Shown here piece after piece: positions 42,065-50,163 of a DNA stretch of 64,000 bases. The DNA comes from Microcoleus sp. CAWBG506 (lineage in GTDB: Bacteria; Cyanobacteriota; Cyanobacteriia; Cyanobacteriales; Microcoleaceae), in assembly GCA_020883125.1 (NCBI GenBank), contig JAHREW010000006.1, forward strand, positions 124,001-188,000. Direction: 5' to 3'. Both the position numbers and the translations under genes were made by a program. Position 1 is the stretch's first letter, and each line of letters starts with the position of its first letter. Under the pieces are notes generated by a model. It did no database searches and was not told where the DNA came from. It saw only the letters and a program-made list of their open reading frames with translations.

Positions 42065-43606
42065 ATGCCACGCATACCTAGCTTAACATTCGATCGCGGA
42101 ACTCTTCTGCTACATCCACCACCAAAAGGCAGAGACTGGGTGGACTTTGCGACATGGGACGATCGCGTCGAAAAATTCCGCATTCGGGCAATTCACTACC
42201 GTCCCCTGGTAGAATGCCTCCAGGCAGATTGTGTCAACTTCACCGACCTTGCCCGCGCCTACGAACAACTCGAACTCGTACCCAGCGTGGAAATGCAGCC
42301 TTATCCACATCAAGAACAAGCCCTGGCTGCATGGCTGCAAGCCGGTAGTCAAGGAGTTGTGGTGCTTCCCACGGCTTCGGGGAAAACTTACCTGGCACAA
42401 TTAGCCATGCAAGCCACTGGTCGCAGTACATTAATTGTAGTGCCAACTCTGGATTTAATGCACCAGTGGTATGCTAATTTGAAAGCAGCTTTTCCCAAGA
42501 TAGAAATCGGATTGTTAGGCGGAGGTTCGCGGGACAAAACGCCGATTTTAGTAGCAACCTATGATAGCGCAAGTATTCATGCAGAAACCTTGGGCAACAA
42601 ATACGGCTTGCTAGTTTTTGATGAATGTCATCACTTACCCACGGACTTTTTTCGAGTAATTTCCGAATATGCGATCGCGCCTTTTCGACTGGGACTAACA
42701 GCCACACCCGATCGCACCGACGGCCGCCACAGCGATTTACATTTCCTGATCGGCCCGACAGTATTTAGCAGAAAGCCCGAAGACTTGGCTGGCGATGCTT
42801 TAGCCGAACACAAGATAGTCCAAATCATGGTAAAACTGTCCAAAGAAGAAGGCGATCGCTACCGCGAATTAATCAACACTCGCAACGACTTCTTAAAACA
42901 GTCTAACATCAAAATATCCAGCCTGGAAGGATGGAAAAAGTTTATCATGGCCAGTGCGCGATCGCCCCTGGGACGAGGTGCCATGCTAGCCCACAACCAA
43001 GCCAAAGCAATCGCCCTTTGTACCGAAGGAAAACTGCGAATCCTAGCCGAAATACTAGAAAAACATTACCCCCAGCGCACCCTAATTTTCACAGGGGACA
43101 ATGCCACAGTTTACCGAATTTCCCAAGAATTTCTCATCCCAACAATTACCCACCAAACCCCAGTTAAAGAACGCCACGAAATCCTCCAAAACTTTCGCAG
43201 CGGCGAATACAAAACCATTGTTGCATCCCACGTCCTCAACGAAGGAGTTGACGTTCCCGATGCCAGAATTGCTATTATATTATCAGGCACCGGAAGCGAA
43301 CGGGAATACATCCAACGTTTAGGTCGAGTTCTCCGCAAAAGCAGCGATGTAAACAAACTAGCAATTCTCTACGAAGTCGTCACCGAAAACACCAGTGAAG
43401 AAAGAACATCCCAGCGCCGCCGAGGAGGAATGCAAGTTGAAAAACCGCAACCCAAAATACAAATAGAACCACCAAAGCCAGAATATCAGAAATTAGAAAC
43501 AGTCAAACCGACACCCATTTATGGAGTGAATCGAGAGACCACCCAGCGCGCTGCTGAGTCGCCTCAAAAATGGGGAGAAAATCCTGACGAAGAAAATAAT
43601 GATTAA
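42065..43606 (+). CDS. XPB/RAD25-like superfamily 2 DNA helicase
   Basis: 513 residues. A short N-terminal damage-recognition-like domain (residues ~1-75) is followed by the helicase: Q-like PYPHQEQALAAWLQ, Walker A VLPTASGKTYLA, DECH box LLVFDECHHLP (D186-H189), motif III GLTATPDRTDGRH, and motif VI QRLGRVLRK. Motifs and size match the bacterial/archaeal XPB group that unwinds DNA in nucleotide excision repair. In archaea XPB works with the Bax1 nuclease; a Bax1-like DUF790 gene lies at 47156 on the same strand. A Pro/Glu-rich tail (PKIQIEPPKPEYQKLETVKP) may be the partner contact. Start ATG 42065. Confidence 0.9.
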   Translation: MPRIPSLTFDRGTLLLHPPPKGRDWVDFATWDDRVEKFRIRAIHYRPLVECLQADCVNFTDLARAYEQLELVPSVEMQPYPHQEQALAAWLQAGSQGVVVLPTASGKTYLAQLAMQATGRSTLIVVPTLDLMHQWYANLKAAFPKIEIGLLGGGSRDKTPILVATYDSASIHAETLGNKYGLLVFDECHHLPTDFFRVISEYAIAPFRLGLTATPDRTDGRHSDLHFLIGPTVFSRKPEDLAGDALAEHKIVQIMVKLSKEEGDRYRELINTRNDFLKQSNIKISSLEGWKKFIMASARSPLGRGAMLAHNQAKAIALCTEGKLRILAEILEKHYPQRTLIFTGDNATVYRISQEFLIPTITHQTPVKERHEILQNFRSGEYKTIVASHVLNEGVDVPDARIAIILSGTGSEREYIQRLGRVLRKSSDVNKLAILYEVVTENTSEERTSQRRRGGMQVEKPQPKIQIEPPKPEYQKLETVKPTPIYGVNRETTQRAAESPQKWGENPDEENND

Positions 43607-43698
43607 GTATTGCCTATTTATTGTACCTTTTAACAATACCACAGTCTGGTTTGATTTCTCATGCCTTCGTACATTCAACTTAAAGGGTTCATACACTA

Positions 43699-46368
43699 AT
43701 GGCGTCCAATAACTTTTTTGATTTGACAAACGGTGTTGATATTTTTACGATCGATGCCAAAGTTACCCCAGGTTTTGCCATTAGAGCGCTCGCAGGAGCA
43801 GATTTCATTGTCGGCTCCGATCGCCCGGATTATGTTTATGGGAACGATGGAGCAGACTCGATCGCCGGTGGAATCGGGAACGACACCCTACAAGGCGGAC
43901 GCGGTGCCGATCTACTATTGGGCGATGCCGGAGATGATTATCTGCAAGGAGAACGCGGTAATGATGTTCTCTATGGCGGTCAAAACAACGACACATTAAT
44001 GGGTCAAGAGGGAGACGATTTCCTAGCTGGGGGTGCTGGAGTTGATAGTCTCATTGGCGGCCAGGGTTCCGATGCTTTTGTGTTGAATGTCGCTGATGCT
44101 GTAACCAATCCGGCACTCGCCGATACGATCGCCGATTTTAGCAATAAACAGGGCGATGTCATCGCTTTGACGGATGGCGCAGGCGATGCCCTGACTGAAG
44201 CCGACGTAACGCTGGAAGCCAATGGCACGGATACATTGATTCGGCTGAAAGCAACTGGTGGGATTTTGGCGCGGGTGCAGGGAGTCAGCCCTGCTAGCCT
44301 GAGTGGCTTATTCAGTACCGCCAAAGCGACACTGGACGATACGGAACCGGGAGCTACAGTCCTGGGGCCATTGCCGGGGGGAGCTACCCTTCAGGGAGCA
44401 GTGGGCGATGAAGATTATGCCGACTTTTTCCAATTCCAGGTGAAGGAAACGAGCATTGTTAACTTGGGCTTGAGTGGCCTGAGCGCAGATGCGGATCTGT
44501 TGCTCTATAAGGATAAAAACGAAGATGGGGAATTGGGGGGAGATGAAATCCTCTCCGCATCAGAGCGATCGGACACTGCGAATGAAACCATCGAGAACGT
44601 TACCTTAGATCCGGGTAAATATTTCCTATCGGTGGAGGCATTTGAAGGGAACACCAACTACAGCCTCAGTGTGGCTGGGGTTGCCGGGACTGTAGCAAAA
44701 GATTTGGCGGGCGATCGACCCAGCACGGCACGGGCTCTGCCAACCGATGGGGGAGTGGAATTGCACGATTATGTCGGCGGGGCTGACGCAGTGGATACCT
44801 ATCGCCTGGAAGTGCTCAACGTGGGGTATCTGGATCTGTCCGCCGAGAACCGGAAGGCGGATCTAAACCTTACTGTATGGAGCGATCGCAATGGCAACGA
44901 TCGGTTGGATGCGGATGAGATTGTTGCCCAGGGAACGAATGAAATCCAGGAGGATAACATCAACCCCGGTACTTATTACGTCAATGTCACCGCCCCAGGG
45001 ACAGGAACACCCTACAAAATTTCTGCCATCTCCGAACCGGGCAGCCGGGTGGACATTGAAAACTATGACCCGCTCTTCCCCGGTATCCCCACGACTGGCA
45101 CCCTGACTCAAAACGATCGCTTCGATCCGAACGATGAGGAAAACTACGCCGATCCCTATCTCATACCGGAACTGGGGGCTGGGTTAACGGTGACTGTGAC
45201 TCAAGAATCACAGGATTTCGATGCTTATCTAAGGGTGGTGGATCTGCTTACAGGCGAAGTGGTGGCTAAAAACAATGACATTAACACCAGCGGCGGAGAC
45301 TTCAATGCCAGGGTGAGTTTCACCACGGAGCCGGGGGTTCAATATGTGGTGTTTGCTTCCAGTGTGGATGCTCCTGGCTTGGGTGACTATACTCTGAATA
45401 CCACGGTGACGGGAACGCCGGTGGCAAACGCGGTACGCAGTGCGAGTGCTGACACTCTGTTGCCGCCACCAGTCTTTAATAGTAAGTCAGCGAAGGCTAC
45501 CTATAGCTTTACCTATGCCCCTCTAGAAGACGGTAAAACCGATAAAATTCTAATCTCTGGGCTGAACCAAAATGGATTCGGCAACTGTGCCTTTATGGCA
45601 GCCCTAGGAGCCACATTCGGCACGATCGACAAAAACCTTACGGATGCTAACGTCAAGGAGAGTGAAATTCTCAAAGTCACTGAAAGCGATGGTAACTACA
45701 CCCTCACGTTCTACAGCTCCTCAACAGGCGCAGCGAAGGATGTCACCGTTGACAACCAGGTGGTGACCAAGACAAACGGTTACTTGTTCGGGGCGAAATG
45801 GCCGAGCCAGTTTGCCGTCAAGCCAGAACAAGCGAAGGATAAACCCATCTGGGGTTCCATTTTTGAACGCGCTTATGCCAAGTTCCGGGGTGAGGAGACC
45901 GGTAATAATGGCTATGATGTGACAGGGAATGGCGATTGGCCGGGGGATGCCCTCAAACGGTTGACGGGCAAAGCGGTCACAACTACTTATTTGCAACCGA
46001 GCCAGGTTAAGCAGGGGAATAATTCTTCTACTCAGTCTCTCACTGATAAATCTAATGAAGTTTTTAATAGCATTAAAACTGCGTTAGACCAAGGACGCTA
46101 CGTCGCTACATGGACAATCGGCGGCGGGAATGACACAAAGGCGTTGTATAACGGGGTACTATACCAAAGTCATGCCTACAGCATCCACAATGCCTATGAA
46201 GAAGATGGGCAAAAACTGATATTGCTGCGAAACCCCCACGGCGTCGATAATAGTAACAACGTGCAGGCAGAAGAAGATCCGAGTAACGATCTTAAGGATG
46301 GGTTTATAACCATCACATTTGATGCGTTTGTGAAGAACTTTTATGGGGTGTCTATTTCCCAAGCCTAG
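43699..46368 (+). CDS. RTX / PPC-domain calpain-family (C2) cysteine protease
   Basis: 889 residues in three parts. (1) ~35-130: RTX calcium-binding nonapeptides (GGIGNDTLQGGRGADLLLGD, GERGNDVLYGG, GGAGVDSLIGGQGSD), which mark type I secretion. (2) ~212-575: three pre-peptidase C-terminal (PPC) beta domains, for example DFFQFQVKETSIVNLGLSGL and DTYRLEVLNVGYLDLSAENR. (3) ~600-889: calpain-type protease with GLNQNGFGNCAFMAALGA (Cys630), IFERAYAKFRG, SHAYSIHNAYEEDG (His825) and LLRNPHG (Asn845), the C-H-N triad. No Sec signal is present, in line with RTX export. It lies between the XPB-like and DUF790 genes and GC looks higher in some sampled lines, so it may be a later arrival. Confidence 0.88.
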   Translation: MASNNFFDLTNGVDIFTIDAKVTPGFAIRALAGADFIVGSDRPDYVYGNDGADSIAGGIGNDTLQGGRGADLLLGDAGDDYLQGERGNDVLYGGQNNDTLMGQEGDDFLAGGAGVDSLIGGQGSDAFVLNVADAVTNPALADTIADFSNKQGDVIALTDGAGDALTEADVTLEANGTDTLIRLKATGGILARVQGVSPASLSGLFSTAKATLDDTEPGATVLGPLPGGATLQGAVGDEDYADFFQFQVKETSIVNLGLSGLSADADLLLYKDKNEDGELGGDEILSASERSDTANETIENVTLDPGKYFLSVEAFEGNTNYSLSVAGVAGTVAKDLAGDRPSTARALPTDGGVELHDYVGGADAVDTYRLEVLNVGYLDLSAENRKADLNLTVWSDRNGNDRLDADEIVAQGTNEIQEDNINPGTYYVNVTAPGTGTPYKISAISEPGSRVDIENYDPLFPGIPTTGTLTQNDRFDPNDEENYADPYLIPELGAGLTVTVTQESQDFDAYLRVVDLLTGEVVAKNNDINTSGGDFNARVSFTTEPGVQYVVFASSVDAPGLGDYTLNTTVTGTPVANAVRSASADTLLPPPVFNSKSAKATYSFTYAPLEDGKTDKILISGLNQNGFGNCAFMAALGATFGTIDKNLTDANVKESEILKVTESDGNYTLTFYSSSTGAAKDVTVDNQVVTKTNGYLFGAKWPSQFAVKPEQAKDKPIWGSIFERAYAKFRGEETGNNGYDVTGNGDWPGDALKRLTGKAVTTTYLQPSQVKQGNNSSTQSLTDKSNEVFNSIKTALDQGRYVATWTIGGGNDTKALYNGVLYQSHAYSIHNAYEEDGQKLILLRNPHGVDNSNNVQAEEDPSNDLKDGFITITFDAFVKNFYGVSISQA

Positions 46369-46679
46369 TTTCTAGAGGATCGGTTAATTATCCGATCGGT
46401 TCTTCAAAACCTAACCGTTAAACTGGAACAGATATAGGTTGGGTCTCATTTCGTGAGACCCAATCTAGTAAATGGCTGTTCGGTTTCCTACCCTCAACCC
46501 CAACGAAATAGGTTCCAACTCGTACCGACACGCAATTTTGGGCGGCACCTCGCTCAATTAGAGGTCTTTGAGTAATATCCTCTTCTCTGATTTGGGCTAC
46601 AGTAAAATTAGAGGAAGCTCGAATAAAATCTCAAAAACCCAAACCACAAATAATAACAACTAATTCACATTACCAGAAG
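46369..46679. other. Intergenic region after the calpain gene
   Basis: 311 bp with no gene. It contains GATCGG...CCGATC near the stop and a strong hairpin at 46439-46463. The last part before 46680 (CTCAATTAGAGG, AAAACCCAAACCAC) has no clear promoter boxes. Confidence 0.5.
46439..46463 (+). terminator. Hairpin TTGGGTCTCA, likely end of the calpain transcript
   Basis: TTGGGTCTCA, loop TTTCG and TGAGACCCAA pair exactly over 10 bases. There is no T-run after it, so it is either a factor-dependent terminator or a mobile repeat. Confidence 0.45.
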
Positions 46680-47141
46680 ATGAGCGAAACAGCACAAATA
46701 AGTAACTTTAAAGTCTTCCCCAAACATACAGGAGTTTGGGAGGGAACTTGGACAATACTCGATGCCGACTCCAAAGAAACCCGGCGTTTTACAGCAGTTG
46801 TCACTCAGAAAATAGTTGACAACCAATGGAGGCAAACTAACGTTCAAACTTATGCCAACGGTCAGAGTGAAATCCAAAATTTTGTGGGTTATGTTGTGGG
46901 CGAAGGGCAAGTGCAAATTGAAGGTTTGGACTCTGTTTTTTCCAACTACAATACACTAGCGACAGAAGTTGGAGATGATTTGATAATTTTTCAAGTATGG
47001 GACAAAGCAACTGGCCTTCTGAGGGCGGTTGAAACAATCAATTTGATTAATTCTGGTGAGCGAATTCGGACTACCCAAAGCTTGACCGCAGAGGGGAAAC
47101 TCAGGGGAGTTATGGTGATTGTTGAACGAAGAATTGAATAA
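46680..47141 (+). CDS. DUF3598-like lipocalin-type protein
   Basis: 153 residues. FKVFPKHTGVWEGTWTILDA with the W-x-G-x-W pattern opens a beta-barrel-like chain (FTAVVTQKIVDNQWRQTNVQ, LIIFQVWDKATGLLRAVETI, GVMVIVERR). It resembles the small cyanobacterial lipocalin-like group (DUF3598 and relatives, some of which bind pigments). Function unknown. It precedes the DUF790 gene by 14 bp and is probably co-transcribed with it. No signal peptide. ATG at 46680 with CAGAAG before it. Confidence 0.65.
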   Translation: MSETAQISNFKVFPKHTGVWEGTWTILDADSKETRRFTAVVTQKIVDNQWRQTNVQTYANGQSEIQNFVGYVVGEGQVQIEGLDSVFSNYNTLATEVGDDLIIFQVWDKATGLLRAVETINLINSGERIRTTQSLTAEGKLRGVMVIVERRIE

Positions 47142-47155
47142 AACTTTTACTGCTG

Positions 47156-48370
47156 ATGCTACCAACCGAACTACTAAGTCATCGTCAAAACGGCGAATCG
47201 ATCGTCCCCTTACACCTGAAGATAGATGCTAAAAACCTAGAAGCAGCCACCGAAATGATTGACTGTTTCCAAAGTGCGATCGGCAAAACCCAAGGCGAAC
47301 TAGACAAACGGTTGCAAGAACTAGAAGGCGACAGTCCCGACTACCGGCTCAAACGCGGATTAGCCCACCTACTAAAAGGCGGTTTCAGCACCTTTGAAAT
47401 CATCAGTCCCCTAGAACCAATTGCATTGAGACAGCGCGTATTTGCCCTAGCAGCGCAATCCGTACCCAGCAACAATTCCACCCAATTAACCCTCGAAACA
47501 TTAGCACTTGAACTAGGTCAAGAATTAAATAGAGAAGTTTTAACCAATGAAATAACTACAGGTTTATACGCAGATTTAAACGAAAACAAAATCTTCATCC
47601 AATTCGACACACCCACACCAGAAGCACTCTTACATCGGTACAATCTTTCTCAAGTCCAAGGCATATTTTATCGCGCCAGTCAAGTCCAATTAAACGCCCA
47701 CCGCAACGATCCAGGAGAATACAAACTCCTATTTCGCTATCTGAAACTATTCCAATTAATGACTTACATAGAAGGCGATGCCGAACATGGTTTCACCCTC
47801 ACCATCGACGGGCCGACAAGCTTATTCAAACCCAGCACCCGCTACGGCTTAGCCCTAGCAAAAATGCTACCAGCACTGCTGCACGTCACCAAATGGAGTA
47901 TGCACTCGACACTGCAAACAAAAGACCCTTTTACTGGCGTATTAAAAACAGGTAAATTCACCCTCAATTCCGAGTGTGGCTTAGTCAGCCACTATCCCCC
48001 CGGCAAACCTTATGATAGTATGTTGGAAGCAGCATTTGCTGAGAGATGGAATTCCACAAAAACTGAGTGGAAACTAGAACGAGAAGTCGATCTAATTCCC
48101 ATTCCCGGAAGCGTGATGATTCCCGACTTTCGGTTAGTGCATCCCGACGGGCGAGTCTTTTTATTAGAAATAGTTGGTTATTGGAGACCAGAGTATTTAC
48201 AAAAGAAATTTGCCCAAGTACATAAGTCAGATTGCGATCATTTGATTTTGGCTATTTCCGAACGACTGAATTTGGAAAAAGCTGGGGTGAAGGTGAAAGA
48301 CGTGCCAGCAAAAGTCATCTGGTTTAAAGATAAATTGGCGCCCAAATCAGTCCTAGAAGTCCTTGATTAG
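47156..48370 (+). CDS. DUF790 protein, Bax1-like nuclease (XPB partner)
   Basis: 404 residues. The N-terminal ~250 residues are helical (MLPTELLSHRQNGESIVPLH, RLKRGLAHLLKGG); the C-terminal part has a PD-(D/E)XK-type core: DSMLEAAFAERW, EREVDLIPIPGSVMIPDFRL and RVFLLEIVGYWRPEYLQKKF. This is the DUF790 family, whose archaeal member Bax1 binds XPB and cuts the unwound strand. The XPB-like helicase gene stands at 42065 on the same strand, separated only by the calpain and lipocalin-like genes. I infer that the pair works in DNA repair. Start ATG 47156, 14 bp after the previous stop. Confidence 0.85.
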   Translation: MLPTELLSHRQNGESIVPLHLKIDAKNLEAATEMIDCFQSAIGKTQGELDKRLQELEGDSPDYRLKRGLAHLLKGGFSTFEIISPLEPIALRQRVFALAAQSVPSNNSTQLTLETLALELGQELNREVLTNEITTGLYADLNENKIFIQFDTPTPEALLHRYNLSQVQGIFYRASQVQLNAHRNDPGEYKLLFRYLKLFQLMTYIEGDAEHGFTLTIDGPTSLFKPSTRYGLALAKMLPALLHVTKWSMHSTLQTKDPFTGVLKTGKFTLNSECGLVSHYPPGKPYDSMLEAAFAERWNSTKTEWKLEREVDLIPIPGSVMIPDFRLVHPDGRVFLLEIVGYWRPEYLQKKFAQVHKSDCDHLILAISERLNLEKAGVKVKDVPAKVIWFKDKLAPKSVLEVLD

Positions 48371-48613
48371 TAAGATATTCTGCATTTAAAATTAACTTTT
48401 AGGGCGGGCTAGAAGCCCACCCCACAAGAGTTAAAATAAAAACAAGTGTACTTCTTTCTTCCTCTCTTCCTCTGTGTACTCTGCGCCCTCTGCGGTTCAA
48501 ACCTCTTAAATTAAAAAATCCTAAAAGAACGATCGCACATTCCCAACTCCAGTAAAATAGAAATATCCCGAAATCCATACCACCGCCTACCCTCACCCAC
48601 AACCCATCGAACA
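48371..48613. other. Intergenic repeats
   Basis: 243 bp holding GGGCGGGCTAGAAGCCCACC (hairpin GGGC/GCCC at ~48411-48430) and the CTTCCTCTGTGTACTCTGCG / CCCTCTGCGGTTCAA repeat common in cyanobacterial intergenic DNA (also near 55730 in reverse form). A plus-strand HIP1-like site lies at 48528. No gene is seen. Confidence 0.6.
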
Positions 48614-49333
48614 ATGGCAGACACAAGTATTGTCGATAAAATCAAAAAGCTGCTAGCCCTCGCTACTTCATCCAATGAAAATGAATCGACTGCGGCGGCC
48701 GAAAAAGCTTCACTTTTGCTAGCACAATACAATCTCAGCCTCGCTGATTTAGGGCCGAATCAACAGGAAGAAATTAGCGAAAGTGGAGTGGAAACTACAC
48801 CGCGCTATGTGACTTGGAAGATGATTTTGCTTTCGGGAATTGGTGAAGCTAACGGTTGTAATGCGATGCGAAATAGTTATAGTGGTAGTATGTTTTTGGT
48901 GGGAACTTCTACTAATTTGATTGTGTGTACGCATCTTTACGAGTATTTGAGTCAGGCGATCGAACGGAGGGCGAAATACCGCAAAGGAAGTGGGAGAGGA
49001 TTGGCTTATCTCAATGCTTTTCGGGTGGGCTGCGCGACGAGATTGAGACAGAGATTGCTGGAACAAAAGCAGGAGATGGAAGAGTCGGGGATTCCGGGTG
49101 TGGGGGATGTGGCGGCGACTCCGGCGATTGTGGTACGATCGATGTTTGAGAAGAATCAACAGGCGATCGCAAAGTATTTAGAGACTTTAGGTGGTAAAGT
49201 TAAAACGAGAACTGGTTCTCAAATCAGTAGCGAAGCCGGTTTTAACACCGGATATGAAGTAGGCGATCAAATTAGTTTGCACAAGCAAGTGAAACCACAA
49301 GGTGATATGAAACAACTCAATGAAAGTCTTTGA
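48614..49333 (+). CDS. DUF2786-domain protein
   Basis: 239 residues. Residues ~5-45 are the DUF2786 helix pair (IVDKIKKLLALATSSNENES, AAEKASLLLAQYNLSLADLG). The rest (WKMILLSGIGEANGCNAMRN, YLNAFRVGCATRLRQRLLEQ) matches the second domain usually attached to it. Such proteins occur in phages and accessory regions; role unknown. It stands at the start of the accessory stretch that includes the PD-(D/E)XK-like gene and the ATPase operon. Confidence 0.75.
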   Translation: MADTSIVDKIKKLLALATSSNENESTAAAEKASLLLAQYNLSLADLGPNQQEEISESGVETTPRYVTWKMILLSGIGEANGCNAMRNSYSGSMFLVGTSTNLIVCTHLYEYLSQAIERRAKYRKGSGRGLAYLNAFRVGCATRLRQRLLEQKQEMEESGIPGVGDVAATPAIVVRSMFEKNQQAIAKYLETLGGKVKTRTGSQISSEAGFNTGYEVGDQISLHKQVKPQGDMKQLNESL

Positions 49334-49369
49334 GTTTAAACTCAGATATTGCACAATTCTCAACTAGCT

Positions 49370-49434
49370 GTAGGGGCGGGTTCACCAACAGCCTTAAAGA
49401 GTGCAGACAGGTTAAATAAACCCGCCCCCACCAC
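49370..49434. repeat. GTAGGGGCGGGTT...AAACCCGCCCCCAC palindromic repeat, copy 4
   Basis: GTAGGGGCGGGTTCACCAAC and TTAAATAAACCCGCCCCCAC are the arms. The right arm and spacer are nearly identical to copy 2 at 26021, showing recent spread. An open frame reading through it (VGAGSPTALKSADRL) is repeat translation only. Confidence 0.85.
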
Positions 49435-49465
49435 TTACCAATTCAATTTAATATTGTCAATCTCT

Positions 49466-50068
49466 ATGCCCTACAGTTCTTTCACCACGATCGGTAAAGT
49501 CAAGGAAGCATTTAATCTAACCACTGTAGAATCAGTTCGTTTTTTGCCTAATATTGACCCAATTTCCCCCTCACAAACACTGACTGCCTTTTTAGAAGAA
49601 AGCCTACCGTTAGCCTCATCAGCCAGCGAAAAAGCTCGTTCTGAAGGAATTATTTATCCTGTATTGTTAGAAGCCAGACGAATTTTACAGCGACGAGTCA
49701 GTTTATTTTCAGGAGAAGACTTCACAGTAGATGAATCAATGGGATTGAACGGAATGTGCGATTTTCTTTTTAGCCGTTCCGAAGAAATTCTAGAAATTGA
49801 AGCACCGGCAGTCATTATTGTGGAGGCCAAAAAATCCGATCTCAGAACAGGATTCGGACAATGTATTGCTGAGATGGTGGCAGCACAAAAATTCAATGAG
49901 GCTAAGAAAAAGCCTATTCCTATAATTTATGGTTCAGTCACCAATGGCACTCAGTGGCGATTTCTGAAACTAGAAGGGCAAGTAGTAACAATTGATTTAA
50001 TTGATTATCCACTGCCTCCTGTCGATCAAATTTTGGGATTTTTGGTATGGATGGCACGGGAAATTTAG
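49466..50068 (+). CDS. PD-(D/E)XK nuclease-like protein (restriction-type fold)
   Basis: 200 residues from the ATG at 49466 (MPYSSFTTIGKVKEAFNLTT); upstream in-frame codons are repeat DNA. The core EDFTVDESMGLNGMCDFLFS with IEAPAVIIVEAKKSDLRTGF has the D...(E)xK arrangement (CDFLF, VEAKK) of PD-(D/E)XK nucleases, followed by the GQCIAEMVAAQKFNEAKKKP helix as in type I restriction HsdR N-terminal-like proteins. It may be a stand-alone nuclease or a cargo-type accessory protein. A C-terminal piece of a homologue exists at 60354-60458, so the family has been copied in this genome. Confidence 0.7.
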   Translation: MPYSSFTTIGKVKEAFNLTTVESVRFLPNIDPISPSQTLTAFLEESLPLASSASEKARSEGIIYPVLLEARRILQRRVSLFSGEDFTVDESMGLNGMCDFLFSRSEEILEIEAPAVIIVEAKKSDLRTGFGQCIAEMVAAQKFNEAKKKPIPIIYGSVTNGTQWRFLKLEGQVVTIDLIDYPLPPVDQILGFLVWMAREI

Positions 50069-50072
50069 CTGA

Positions 50073-50163
50073 TTTGATTACAAAGAAAAGTTAGCCCGTG
50101 GAGAAATTCAATGGTTTGCCGATCGCCACGAACTACCACATGATCTAATTATTGTATCTTCTG
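50073..50163 (+). pseudogene. Possible gene fragment after the nuclease-like gene
   Basis: In frame with no start codon, this stretch reads FDYKEKLARGEIQWFADRHE and LPHDLIIVSS, which looks protein-like rather than random, and continues into DNA antisense to the end of the ATPase gene. I do not recognise the family. It may be the tail of a gene lost when the operon at 50164-52482 arrived. Confidence 0.3.

Noticed and set aside
49349-49465. Longer N-terminus for the PD-(D/E)XK-like protein
   Set aside because: It reads through the GGGGCGGGTT repeat (copy 4); the ATG at 49466 is a better start.
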